Assembly: GCF_963678635.1 (NCBI RefSeq)
Contig: NC_087070.1
Coordinates: forward strand, 39,542,397 to 39,606,396
From: Symsagittifera roscoffensis
Taxonomy: Eukaryota; Xenacoelomorpha; Acoela; Convolutidae
Reading direction: 5' to 3'
Length of the DNA stretch: 64,000 nucleotides
Shown: piece by piece, positions 10,688 to 19,856 of the stretch
How positions within the stretch are numbered: position 1 is the first letter of the stretch
Layout: each line of letters opens with the position of its first letter
The notes under the pieces: generated by a model
The model's database searches: none
Told to the model about the DNA's origin: nothing
The model's input: only the letters and a program-made list of their open reading frames with translations
Position numbers and translations under genes: made by a program

Positions 10688-11285
10688 TTTTAACTTTATA
10701 CTTCACAATCTTGAAACCTCCGAAACATTTTTCATTTACATTTTTCAAAATAACATGCTGACAAGTACGCAATAATTCAAGTTCAAAATAGACCAATAGG
10801 ATTCATCCAATCCGTCACTTTCTCTAACTCAAACTAAGACCAATTAGACGAATAATATAGAACTCCAGGCACATCTATAACTATAACTTTACGACCTCCA
10901 GGTCAAAAATAAGCAAACCACTCCAACTTGACAACTAAAATAAATATCACCATAATACCGTACCCCTCCCTTATCTAATAACCCAAAGATCAACAATATT
11001 TCCCCAACTCAGACCACGAATACCCCCAAAACAAATTTGTTAACTTAGCCTAAAGTAACAAAATGAACATTTTAATTAGCCTAAAGTATAAAAATCTCAC
11101 CATACCCCGGATCATTTGACAAACAAAAATAAAGAAAAAGACGACCTCCCGATCACCATAAGAATTGCCCCTAACAATTTTTTACAAAACTCAACCCACT
11201 TGTCAAAAAACTAATAAATAATTCGACCACACTTGAAAATCGCCCCAAACAGCAAAAAATATTCGACCAAAAGATCATTTCTTAA
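10688..11285 (+). other. Non-coding spacer between pol and the downstream ORFs
   Basis: About 600 bp are rich in A and C and lack a long ATG-started frame. The string TAGCCTAAAGTA occurs twice within 40 bp near 11,045-11,090. Env-bearing LTR elements normally make a spliced subgenomic RNA, so an acceptor for the downstream ORFs could lie here, but no site was chosen. Confidence 0.5.
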
Positions 11286-11516
11286 ATGCTCTTCTCTCGA
11301 ACAGTTGCTAAAATTCTCATAAATCTTAAACATTTTTTTACAATACTTGAAACCTTCATAATATTTCTTTTTGATATACTTGAATCTTTTCTAATAATCC
11401 TAATCATTTTTTGTAACATTTTTTTAATTTTCTACACTATCCTCGAACTATTCCTCCAACTTTCCAAAATCCTTGATTATATCCACAGGTACGATTTATA
11501 CAACTTGTCTAAATGA
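11286..11516 (+). CDS. Small hydrophobic membrane-type ORF 1
   Basis: This is a 76-codon frame dominated by Ile, Leu and Phe. A hydrophobic span covers residues 20-60 and is long enough for one or two membrane helices, with few charges inside it. The stop overlaps the start of the next small ORF as ATGA. No family is recognised. Small hydrophobic proteins beside an envelope gene could be viroporin-like or leader-peptide-like; this is inference only. A chance frame in AT-rich DNA must also be considered. Confidence 0.35.
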   Translation: MLFSRTVAKILINLKHFFTILETFIIFLFDILESFLIILIIFCNIFLIFYTILELFLQLSKILDYIHRYDLYNLSK

Positions 11517-11701
11517 TACGAACAATTTTCAGTAGAACTGATATTTTTTTATTGTTTGTAATTTTCATAACATTTTTATCATCCCTCATGTTGACAATAT
11601 GCAAATGTATAAAGAAAGCAATCATCACATTTGCCCTAGCAACAATTTTTCTAATTATTTTTTTGGAAGAATATTATAATAAACATAAACCTTCCCACTA
11701 A
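11513..11701 (+). CDS. Small hydrophobic membrane-type ORF 2
   Basis: This 62-codon frame starts inside the stop of the preceding ORF (ATGA). Two hydrophobic spans, about residues 11-28 and 38-50, are separated by a short basic, Cys-containing loop (CKCIKK), and the tail is charged. The layout fits a small two-pass membrane protein. No homologue is recognised. The ATGA overlap suggests coupled termination-reinitiation, which some compact viral and LINE transcripts use; here it is an inference. Confidence 0.35.
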   Translation: MIRTIFSRTDIFLLFVIFITFLSSLMLTICKCIKKAIITFALATIFLIIFLEEYYNKHKPSH

Positions 11702-11706
11702 AGTAA

Positions 11707-12840
11707 CAATTCAAAAATCCATCAAAAATTGCTACCCAACAGTCACAGAGTCAGTCTTCACCGACATCATCCCAAGATAACCCAACACCACCTTCAACTA
11801 CTCAAAATCCTCAAACATCTACACGAATTTCTTTTCAAGATAATCCATACACTTTTGAAGAACGGCACGCTCGTTTATTTGAACCACTAGAACCAGTTCA
11901 ACGACAAGCACCTTTAAGTGAACCAACATATAACCTTTACCCAACACTACCACAAGAACTAAGTAGAATACGACACCTTAGTCAAAACCAAAACACAACA
12001 GAAATAAATAGACAAACTATACATCCTCGACGAAATAGAAATTTTCAAACTCCCCGAGTTCATTTTGAAATACCTCAATCACCACCACAAAGCACTCCAG
12101 AAAATCCCACTGGTATTACACCAGAAACTCCTACACTTTTTTCACAACGAAGCACTTCAAGCCTACCCTCAGATTACTTAGGTTCAACACCAACATCTGA
12201 GCAAATACGTGAAAATCCTTTTAACCCCACAAACCAAACATCACGATTACCATATTGGACTACAAATTCATTCACACAAGGTGAACCAAATTTAGTCAAT
12301 GACCCCATAGACATTTCTACAGATACAACATCTTCATCACTACCCGAAACATTATCACTTCCATCAACACCATCAATTAGTCAAACTTCACCAACACCCC
12401 TTAACTTAACTTTTCCAAACAATCTCGACGCAAGATACCGAGAACAATCATTAACAAATACTCCTTTAAGATTAGATTGGAATACATTTACAGCACCTCC
12501 ACCATTATTTGGACAACATCAAGAAAGTAACCGCCTTCATAACTGGGCACTTAATAGATTATAATATCGCCAAGATATTCACAACGATATCCGTGATCAT
12601 AATATTCAAATACTCCAACAAAACAGTTTACAATTAAAGTTTGAAATCACAGTTAAGTTAAACAATATTACCCAACATCCCTACCCATTAAACCCACCTA
12701 ACATAACAGCTCAATCACTACCACCACCGTTTATAACTACTGAAATAATATATAAATACGACAGATATACCAAAAATACAATTGGTTACATTACATTTTA
12801 CAATCCATACTCAGGATTATCCTACACATGTATATTCTAA
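11707..12840 (+). other. ATG-less Pro/Ser/Thr-rich open stretches before the envelope-like ORF
   Basis: Coding-like, ATG-less sequence fills the gap between the small membrane ORFs and the envelope-like ORF, mostly in one frame. The translation is rich in Pro, Ser, Thr, Gln and Asn (for example TPPSTTQNPQTS and PSTPSISQTSPTPLN) with few hydrophobic runs, so it looks disordered. A start would have to come from splicing or a non-AUG codon. Its style resembles the N-terminal part of the 578-codon ORF downstream. Function is unknown. Confidence 0.35.
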
Positions 12841-14963
12841 AATCATTAATTTTTCTCCAACTCTTTTTTCTAATAATCTCAAATCAAAACATAAACCCTT
12901 CCCCCCGTACAGGACCACAAGATTTATTAGTAACACATTACGATTGTGAAGAAAATGAACAAAAAACACTACACAAATATGCAATAAATCAAGTTTCACA
13001 ATGTGAAACAGAACCACAAGCTATAGAAACCACAAATGTAATAGCAACACTCTATTCAAAAGCCCGAGCAACAACAGTTACAGGTTATAAATTCACAGCA
13101 ACATTTTCCGAAAAGAAAGTACATTGTTCACAAGTCTCCAACGGAAACAAAAACCGACTTGACCATGAATCATTCTATCAGAGTAATATAGAACGTCTTT
13201 TACATCTCAATCCCGACGATTGTAAAAATGAATTACTTAGACTAAACATCACACAAAATAAAAACTCCGAAAGAAAGTTAGTTAACTTTCAAGTTTTTTC
13301 AGACTCCGTACATCAATCACAACTTGAAAGACACCAAGGACATATAAAATTAGACGACAAATACCCGTATAACGGCGCACACGGACGATTAACCTATGAC
13401 CTACACGATAAACATTGGATACCACACATTGGTATAAATAACCCATCAAACTGCAAAGCAGACACGAAAAATAAAGGATACCAAGAAATAATGTTTTTCG
13501 ATTGGAAAATACAACTCGAAAAAATACAACTCACACGAGATTTATCAGATAATACAATGATCTATCAAGGAATCCGATTACCTTGTAAAAATGATCAAGG
13601 TTATTGCGACCCTACAACGAGAACACAAGCAACAATTGTTTGGTTCCCCGAAGACACATGTACAACATTTCAAGTAGCAAGAATACACGCTCGTATGATA
13701 AAATTTCACGAAAAATATTTTATACAATCAATTCCATATGAACAAGTACATCCATCACGAAAACAAAGTACTAATTTTAGAAACATACACAATATAGAAA
13801 ATAAATTGACACGTTTTCAAATATATCAAGAAACAGAACTTGCATGTAAATACAGGAATCCACTTCACAGAACACAATACTCTGAAATATTAGTTGAATA
13901 CGAAAAAGGATTCGACATGACCACTGGAAAAATAATAATTGACCCATATGCCACAGGTCATCCTCCAAACGAAGGAACACCCTATATACCAGTTAATTTT
14001 GAAAAAAGCAACGGACAACCTGGTGGACATCTAAAACCTTATGACACCAGAAGCACACGCTTACAAGAGTTATCACTAATGAATACTACATATTTCGGTA
14101 ATATTCACTATGATATTCATTTAGATATGAAACTAGACTATACAATTAGCCGAATTTTTCAAGAGATGTCACTCTCCGAATTAGAAACACTACACCAACT
14201 ATGTGAATTAGAACGAACACAAATATTACAATCACTTGCACTAGCAGTATTAAAAATACCCTATGCAGGATACTTATTATCAGGAAATAGATCAAATTTT
14301 TTAGACTATGAAGGAAACATCTTATGGTTTTATACTTGCACTAAAAAAGTATCACCACTATACGTTTTTGAAGATAAACGACGTTGTAAAAGAATCCCTA
14401 TCTTTTATAAGAATAAAGTACATTTCGTGGATACACTTTCACGAAGAACCTATTTCTGGGATACCGCAGTCCCATGTGGATCAGAAAATAGCCACAATGT
14501 AGTACAACTAAATCCTGATGAAAATAAATATTATCTCCTCACTCCATATCCCACATTAATGCAATCACTCAAAAAATTTTCACCAGAAAGCATTCGCGCT
14601 ATTGCTCGAAACCCAAATATAGACTTACAATCAATAGGAATATATTCAAAATCAGATATTCAACATCACATTAGAACACAACAATTCCAAGAATTATTAA
14701 CACAAATGGACACTATACAAAGGCAATCAATTGACCAAAATCCACGCAAACTTGCAGAAACCGCAGGATTTGCCGATATCTACACGCAAGACTATAGCGG
14801 ATATTTTAAAGACATTAAAGATTATATATATCTAAACGGCGAAAAATACCGTCCCCAAGATATATCACCAATTAACATTTTTAGCTTTGTTACACTCAAA
14901 AATGAGATCCTCGATTTTCTAGGATGGCCCTACTACATCTTAGAAAAATTGACTATTTTATAG
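12828..14963 (+). CDS. Envelope-like glycoprotein ORF of the LTR element
   Basis: This 711-codon frame lies after pol, the usual place of env. It opens with a clear signal peptide (MYILKSLIFLQLFFLIIS), then a Cys-rich ectodomain. Spaced motifs such as HYDCEENE, VSQCE, KVHCSQ, PDDC, GYCDP and FPEDTC recall the class III (gB-like) glycoproteins of chuviruses that some animal LTR elements have captured. That link is from memory of motif spacing, not an alignment. The C-terminus is moderately hydrophobic, and the next ORF begins three bases later with a strongly hydrophobic segment. The frame looks whole. Alternatives are another class of envelope or an unrelated secreted protein. Confidence 0.6.
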   Translation: MYILKSLIFLQLFFLIISNQNINPSPRTGPQDLLVTHYDCEENEQKTLHKYAINQVSQCETEPQAIETTNVIATLYSKARATTVTGYKFTATFSEKKVHCSQVSNGNKNRLDHESFYQSNIERLLHLNPDDCKNELLRLNITQNKNSERKLVNFQVFSDSVHQSQLERHQGHIKLDDKYPYNGAHGRLTYDLHDKHWIPHIGINNPSNCKADTKNKGYQEIMFFDWKIQLEKIQLTRDLSDNTMIYQGIRLPCKNDQGYCDPTTRTQATIVWFPEDTCTTFQVARIHARMIKFHEKYFIQSIPYEQVHPSRKQSTNFRNIHNIENKLTRFQIYQETELACKYRNPLHRTQYSEILVEYEKGFDMTTGKIIIDPYATGHPPNEGTPYIPVNFEKSNGQPGGHLKPYDTRSTRLQELSLMNTTYFGNIHYDIHLDMKLDYTISRIFQEMSLSELETLHQLCELERTQILQSLALAVLKIPYAGYLLSGNRSNFLDYEGNILWFYTCTKKVSPLYVFEDKRRCKRIPIFYKNKVHFVDTLSRRTYFWDTAVPCGSENSHNVVQLNPDENKYYLLTPYPTLMQSLKKFSPESIRAIARNPNIDLQSIGIYSKSDIQHHIRTQQFQELLTQMDTIQRQSIDQNPRKLAETAGFADIYTQDYSGYFKDIKDYIYLNGEKYRPQDISPINIFSFVTLKNEILDFLGWPYYILEKLTIL

Positions 14964-14966
14964 GCA

Positions 14967-15446
14967 ATGTTTAACTTTATTGGATTTCTTTTCTCACTTT
15001 TAAAAGGAATCTACAACACATGTGCTATACACACACAAGTAAACAGACAAGCAAGTGTAGCACGCATACTCTTTGCAGGATTTTTTGGAATTTTTTCTAC
15101 ATCTATAAACAAAATTCTTTTAGATGCACAAATAAAAGAATATAATACAAAAATAGCAACACGACAAAACACATACGACGAAGAACATAACAATGTAGAC
15201 ATAACGCCAACGGCACCACAATTACCGCCCCTACCAAATAACCATCCACTATCCCTAGTCCCACGAAATTTTCGAAATTTAGCAACCACACATAATCCGA
15301 ATTTTCGACTCACCACATCACAAAGTCCCATCCAACATATAATGACGCATCAGTCACAAGATGATAATACTTATGAACAAATTATTGAACAACCCCATAC
15401 CACCGCTTTTCAGTCTCAAAATAATAATTTTTTTAGCCCACGATGA
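14967..15446 (+). CDS. 159-residue membrane-anchored, low-complexity ORF
   Basis: The frame begins three bases after the envelope-like ORF. The first 55 residues are hydrophobic (MFNFIGFLFSLLKGIY and ILFAGFFGIFSTS), enough for one or two membrane helices. The rest is polar, rich in Pro, Gln and Asn, and looks disordered. The stop overlaps the next start as ATGA. Its position suggests a product made from the same message as the envelope-like ORF. No homologue is recognised. Confidence 0.5.
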   Translation: MFNFIGFLFSLLKGIYNTCAIHTQVNRQASVARILFAGFFGIFSTSINKILLDAQIKEYNTKIATRQNTYDEEHNNVDITPTAPQLPPLPNNHPLSLVPRNFRNLATTHNPNFRLTTSQSPIQHIMTHQSQDDNTYEQIIEQPHTTAFQSQNNNFFSPR

Positions 15447-17179
15447 GCTGCCAACTTGGATCACTACACCGATCAAATTCCCACCCAACCAATCTTACCT
15501 CTCCAATCCCAATAATACCACTTTTTGCTTTTCCGCCACCCGATTTCCCATCTAGTAATGTAACATCAGGCATGAATTCCGACACTAACTCACATATCTC
15601 AGTTTTATACTCCATCTCACAACTCAATAACCCGAATATTGAAACCCCCGATGAATTTGCCGACTCAGAACCATCCCCATCCAATAATTTTCATAACTCT
15701 TCTAAATTTTCTCAACCCCCTTTTCAACCCATATTATCCAATAACCCTGACCCATTCACTTCCACACCCTCTTATGCTTCCCAAGTTACCCCAACCTACT
15801 CCTCATACCATTCTGACCAATCATCTCATTCTCCAGATACCCCCCGAATCTCCCCAGAGCTAGATAATTTTATTACCCTCCAACAACAACCCTACCACCT
15901 TAATACCCCAACCATAAACCAAATCTCCTCCACTATAAATTCATCCAACCCCCCTACCCCTACACCCTCTTCAAATTATACTGAATCATTAACACCGTCA
16001 TCCACATCCACTATATCTTCACTCAACACTAATAGAGCTTATCGCACTTTTAAAAGAAAGTTCCCCAACCATCCTTTCCCAGCAAAACCAGGAACAGCCC
16101 GTGAATACATCAACCACCCCAAGCATACTAACACAAAAGAATTTTTAGCCATCACCTTACCCTCATTCCCACAATACACCTTAAACACCCCTCACGACAC
16201 TAACGAAACACGCAACTTTGTAGATGAATACGTTTTAATGCCCACTCTCTCCTGGACCTCATACTATCATTTCACTAACCCTCTTTGCTTACCTTTATCC
16301 AGCACTCACATCGATATAGAACGAAATAAGGACATGCTATATCGACTAACTACACCACTAACCGCTAGACAATTTACTTACGTTGGATATAAAAAATCAC
16401 TAAAAATACACACTGCACCTAGAGCTAATGAATATACACTAGAATACTACGATCACAACATCATCAGAGCTAACCAAGATCAATTCTTAGACGACGATCG
16501 CTTCGCTAATCCACAAATCACCGAGAAATTTTTCATCAAGACACCATATGTATTTACACTAAACATCTTCGACCGTAAATATGACCAAATTATTTCAGAA
16601 GCACTAACAGACACACAAGCATACGAAAGTTTTAAAGAACGCTTCCAAATATTTTCACTAACCTTTCATTTCCTTGCACCAAACGAAAGAGATTTGCACT
16701 GCTCACACGATATTATGTTGCGCACTAAACAAACCCACACATACAGTTATTATCGTTTCATCCAAAATCACTTTGACCTACACACACCCTCTAGACAACC
16801 ACACCATCGTTTTCAATTCATTAATTCAAAATACACTTCGCCATTTTTCCTAAATTTCACATACTGTATTAAAGACACTAACCTCCATGGTATTCTTCGT
16901 AATTATGACCCCATAACCCAAATGTACATCTTCTGTCCCATCACCAAGACCTTCAACGCCGAAGAATCCCGACCCTTCCTTATCCCGCACGAGTTTGTAC
17001 AACCTATAGAAATCCCAATATTAGAATTCATCCACAACACTAAATTTAATCACAAATTATATAACTTAATCCAAAACACACCTTATGAGTTTGCAGTTGG
17101 CACTGAAGAACTAACCACCATTAAGGCACTTCATTGCTTTGGCCACTACTTCAGACTAAAAACATCATTCGCATCTTAG
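15443..17179 (+). CDS. Orphan 578-residue ORF of the LTR element, function unknown
   Basis: This long frame starts inside the ATGA shared with the preceding ORF. Residues 1-190 are a Pro/Ser/Thr/Asn-rich, probably disordered region. Residues about 195-578 look like a folded domain rich in aromatic residues, His and charged residues (for example AYRTFKRKFPNHPF, LTARQFTYVGYKK, FQIFSLTFHFLAPN, HCFGHYFRL). No signal peptide, membrane helix, zinc knuckle or known enzyme motif was seen. The DNA is clearly richer in C than gag-pol, so it may have a separate origin. A frame this long in DNA with a normal stop supply is unlikely by chance. It could be a captured host or viral gene. Confidence 0.6.
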   Translation: MSCQLGSLHRSNSHPTNLTSPIPIIPLFAFPPPDFPSSNVTSGMNSDTNSHISVLYSISQLNNPNIETPDEFADSEPSPSNNFHNSSKFSQPPFQPILSNNPDPFTSTPSYASQVTPTYSSYHSDQSSHSPDTPRISPELDNFITLQQQPYHLNTPTINQISSTINSSNPPTPTPSSNYTESLTPSSTSTISSLNTNRAYRTFKRKFPNHPFPAKPGTAREYINHPKHTNTKEFLAITLPSFPQYTLNTPHDTNETRNFVDEYVLMPTLSWTSYYHFTNPLCLPLSSTHIDIERNKDMLYRLTTPLTARQFTYVGYKKSLKIHTAPRANEYTLEYYDHNIIRANQDQFLDDDRFANPQITEKFFIKTPYVFTLNIFDRKYDQIISEALTDTQAYESFKERFQIFSLTFHFLAPNERDLHCSHDIMLRTKQTHTYSYYRFIQNHFDLHTPSRQPHHRFQFINSKYTSPFFLNFTYCIKDTNLHGILRNYDPITQMYIFCPITKTFNAEESRPFLIPHEFVQPIEIPILEFIHNTKFNHKLYNLIQNTPYEFAVGTEELTTIKALHCFGHYFRLKTSFAS

Positions 17180-18862
17180 CTAAACTACTAACAACTTCAG
17201 ATCTAATTCACGACATTTTCCCCCACGGTTTTTTCCCCGATGACTAACAGGTAAGTATGAATTAAATGAATATTACTAACTAATTACAATATTAAAAACT
17301 CACCATTCTTTATCCATGTTTTCTTTAGATTTTTAGCCTTCATCCGACAATCACCTACAAAAACCACAAAAGACAAATAAAAATCGCAATTTTCATCAAA
17401 CAATTTAAAAATTCTATTAATCTCTTACACTCATAAATTTATAAATCTAATACAAATGCAGTAAATTCATTTATAAAATTTTCCCCACAAGCAGTAAATC
17501 TAATTATGATGAAAATTTGTAACTTAAAATTCCCCCATACCTAGCAGTAACTTTCCAAATTCTATGTAGTAAATTAATAAAATGCAAATGCAGTACTAAC
17601 CTTTTTATAATCTCATTCATTCGCACAGAAATTCTATCCACACTCGCACAGCTCGCCCACGAAGAATTGTTTAAAATAATGAATTTCAGTTTCAAGTTTT
17701 CACACTCAACAACTCTAACATAAAATAACATGTTTCAAACTTTCCTTTAACCCGGTTGGAAAGGAATCATATACTAAACAAAACTAACCAACGCAGCTTA
17801 CTAAATACCACAAATCATAGAATAACAGCATGACTAAGAAAAGGAAACCAACGGTACCCAAACCGGATTAACCCAGTTTAAAACTGGATAATTTATTCTT
17901 TTGAAGACTATTATAAAGTCTCAGAAAGAAATAATAAAACACAAAAAAGTCGAAAGACAAACCCATACCACGAACAATTTGCTTTTTGGAAAAAGGACAT
18001 AACCAACAAGACATAAGAAAGACCACAACAAACCCAACATAAATCGTTGTCACATAACAGGACACCTCACAAAAACCGCATGAAATCATACTCCCACTCC
18101 TGGCCTAACCCACCAGGAAGGACGTCCTGAGCATGCTCTATAGCCGGCCTAACCCACCGCGCTACATCCACGCTTTGTGACCACACTCCTATTTTTAATA
18201 AGAGCTACTCAAGGGTGGGTAACTCTTCAAAATAACCAAACTAAAACAAAAAGCTTTTGTGAAAACAACTAACTAAAATCATAATTAAAAAATATTAAAC
18301 TAATAACAGTTTTATAAAATGTAAATTACATGATGCAATACATAGATCAGAATACAACACCAAGGACGAACATCGAAAGACAAAACGACCCCACCACACT
18401 CGAGAGAGAATGACCAACTACAATCAATATGCCGCTCACAATCACAACTCAAAGGATTTAGAGTACGACTTGACCTCGCAGAAAAGGACTTCATTGAACT
18501 AGACCAATGACCACCTCGATGATTCAAGTGTACGTACAGATCCGAGTAACCAGGCATCCCCTCCACGCACAATCTCCACGCCATTCCCAAGCTAGATCAG
18601 ACACAAAAGAAGTTCTCCTCGAAGAACAGAAAAACCTGACATAGCCAACCATTCTGAAATCAGAATTGATTTTGTTGCAGAGACTCAGTCGTTGTCACAA
18701 GAAGAACACAACGTCTTATGTCCCTAACTCCAGCTTCCTGGAACTTCTTTAACAAAGAAGAAGCGGAAGAAAATTATGATGTTCGCCAAATACCAACGTC
18801 CATCATCCATCCTTCGAATTACAGAAGAACTGTTCTAAAAAACTCTGTAAAACCCGGATGGG
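17180..18862 (+). other. Long 3' non-coding region of the LTR element
   Basis: About 1.7 kb lie between the last ORF and the 3' LTR with no convincing plus-strand frame. A 13 bp string, GGCCTAACCCACC, occurs at 18102-18114 and 18146-18158. The string GCAGTAAAT recurs near 17,460-17,500. The bases just before the LTR (GGATGGG) are a short purine run, the likely but weak polypurine tract for plus-strand priming. Confidence 0.55.
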
Positions 18863-19272
18863 TGGAACCTGATCTAAACTATATTTTATGATTGGATAAA
18901 TTAAATGTTTTACCAATGTAAAGTATTTAATATTAACCAATCACGATCCATCTAACTAACAACCCACTTATTTGTAAGTGCTGAAGTTACTTGTAATTTC
19001 AGCACCAGAGAGATTTGAATTTAACTTAGAAATTAGTTGCACTCTCCCGAGTACTTCAGCAGCCGCAATAAACCAGTATACCCTAGATCTATTGAGCCTA
19101 GCAGAGACTAGTTAAACAACCTGAGACTAGATAGTATAAGAGTAAGATTAGGATCGGTATTAGACTAAGAAGTTGCACGAATCTATCCGGCCGAAAATAA
19201 GATAGCGTGACGAGCAGACGGTGTACCCTATCCGAAATTACTCTATGAGTTATACACTCCAGTCCTAACTCA
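18863..19272 (+). repeat. 3' long terminal repeat
   Basis: This is the second 410 bp copy, again TG...CA, with one substitution relative to 379-788. An AATAAA lies at the same offset (19067). CTTC follows it directly. It ends 149 bp before the first host exon in this window. Confidence 0.95.
19067..19072 (+). promoter_or_regulatory. AATAAA polyadenylation signal in 3' LTR
   Basis: This is the same AATAAA as in the 5' LTR, at the same offset. Placed in the sense direction inside a host intron, it could also end host transcripts early; that effect is inferred. Confidence 0.5.
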
Positions 19273-19276
19273 CTTC
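19273..19276. repeat. Right target-site duplication of the LTR element
   Basis: CTTC directly follows the right LTR and matches the CTTC before the left LTR, confirming both element borders. Confidence 0.85.
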
Positions 19277-19421
19277 GTTCAATTAAACATAGCATCAACA
19301 AAAAGATATGTTTATGGGGTTCCAAGTTTTTAACACAGGAAATTAATTTCTTCAAAAACTATTACAATCATTATGATTTCTCTAATGTGCTGTGGGTATG
19401 GCGTGTGTGTGTGTTAATTAG

Positions 19422-19529
19422 GCCATATCCATCTGTGAGAGAACGAGTCACAACTTCCTGGAGAGCAAACTGCCCTCTCTCTACTACTGCTACGCCCACG
19501 TGCACCTCCTCAACAACGACATCGAAAAC
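19422..19529 (+). CDS. Host gene, internal exon (helical, TPR-like protein)
   Basis: This 108 bp exon follows an acceptor ending TTAATTAG and precedes a GTCAGT donor. It encodes 36 residues in phase 0, including CERTSHNFLESKLPSLYYCY and then HVHLLNNDIEN. It is GC-rich compared with its surroundings. Its phase fits the exon at 23030 exactly, which supports the model. The protein reads as amphipathic helices with TPR-like spacing. The exact family was not recognised. Earlier exons must lie upstream, on the far side of the inserted LTR element or beyond the window. Confidence 0.65.
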
Positions 19530-19539
19530 GTCAGTCTAG

Positions 19540-19856
19540 TCTTCTTCTTCTTCTTTTTCTTCTTCTTCTTCTTCTTTTTCTTCTTCTCTTCTTCTTTTTG
19601 TTCTTCTGACTCTCCTGGTTCTTATTTTTCGTCGTCGTCGTCTTCTTCTTCTTCTTCTTCTTCTTCTTTTTCTCTCCTTCTTCTTGTTTTTCTGATTCTC
19701 CTCGTTCTTGTTTTTCGTCTTCTTGTTCTTCTTCTTCTTCTTCTTCTTCTTCTCTCCTTCTTCTTGTTTTTCTGATTCTCCTCGTTCTTGTTTTTCGTCT
19801 TCTTGTTCTTCTTCTTCTTCTTCTTCTTCTTCTTTTTCTTCTTCTTTCTTTGATAC
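19540..19856 (+). repeat. TTC-rich pyrimidine microsatellite with an 80 bp internal duplication
   Basis: A long pyrimidine tract on the plus strand is built mainly of TTC triplets with TCG and TTG interruptions. An 80 bp block that includes CTGATTCTCCTCG appears twice in tandem (19671-19750 and 19751-19830). The long Phe/Ser frames here are artefacts of the triplet repeat. TTC/GAA tracts can form triplex DNA. Confidence 0.9.

Larger units (their letters stand above)
379..19272 (+). mobile_element. Giant Ty3/Gypsy-type LTR retroelement with envelope-like ORF
   Basis: The element is 18,894 bp long, bounded by 410 bp LTRs beginning TGGAACC and ending ACTCA and flanked by CTTC duplications. Pol domains run protease, reverse transcriptase, RNase H, integrase, the order of Ty3/Gypsy elements and retroviruses. 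Parts: LTR, primer-binding site, about 1.7 kb leader, gag-pol frame, two small hydrophobic ORFs, P/S/T-rich open stretches, envelope-like ORF, 159-codon ORF, 578-codon orphan ORF, about 1.7 kb 3' non-coding region, LTR. The two LTRs differ at one aligned position, so the insertion is very recent on any plausible clock. It looks whole. Typical Gypsy elements are 5-10 kb; the excess here lies in the long Gag part, the extra ORFs and the leader and trailer. The plus strand is A-rich and G-poor throughout. Confidence 0.93.
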
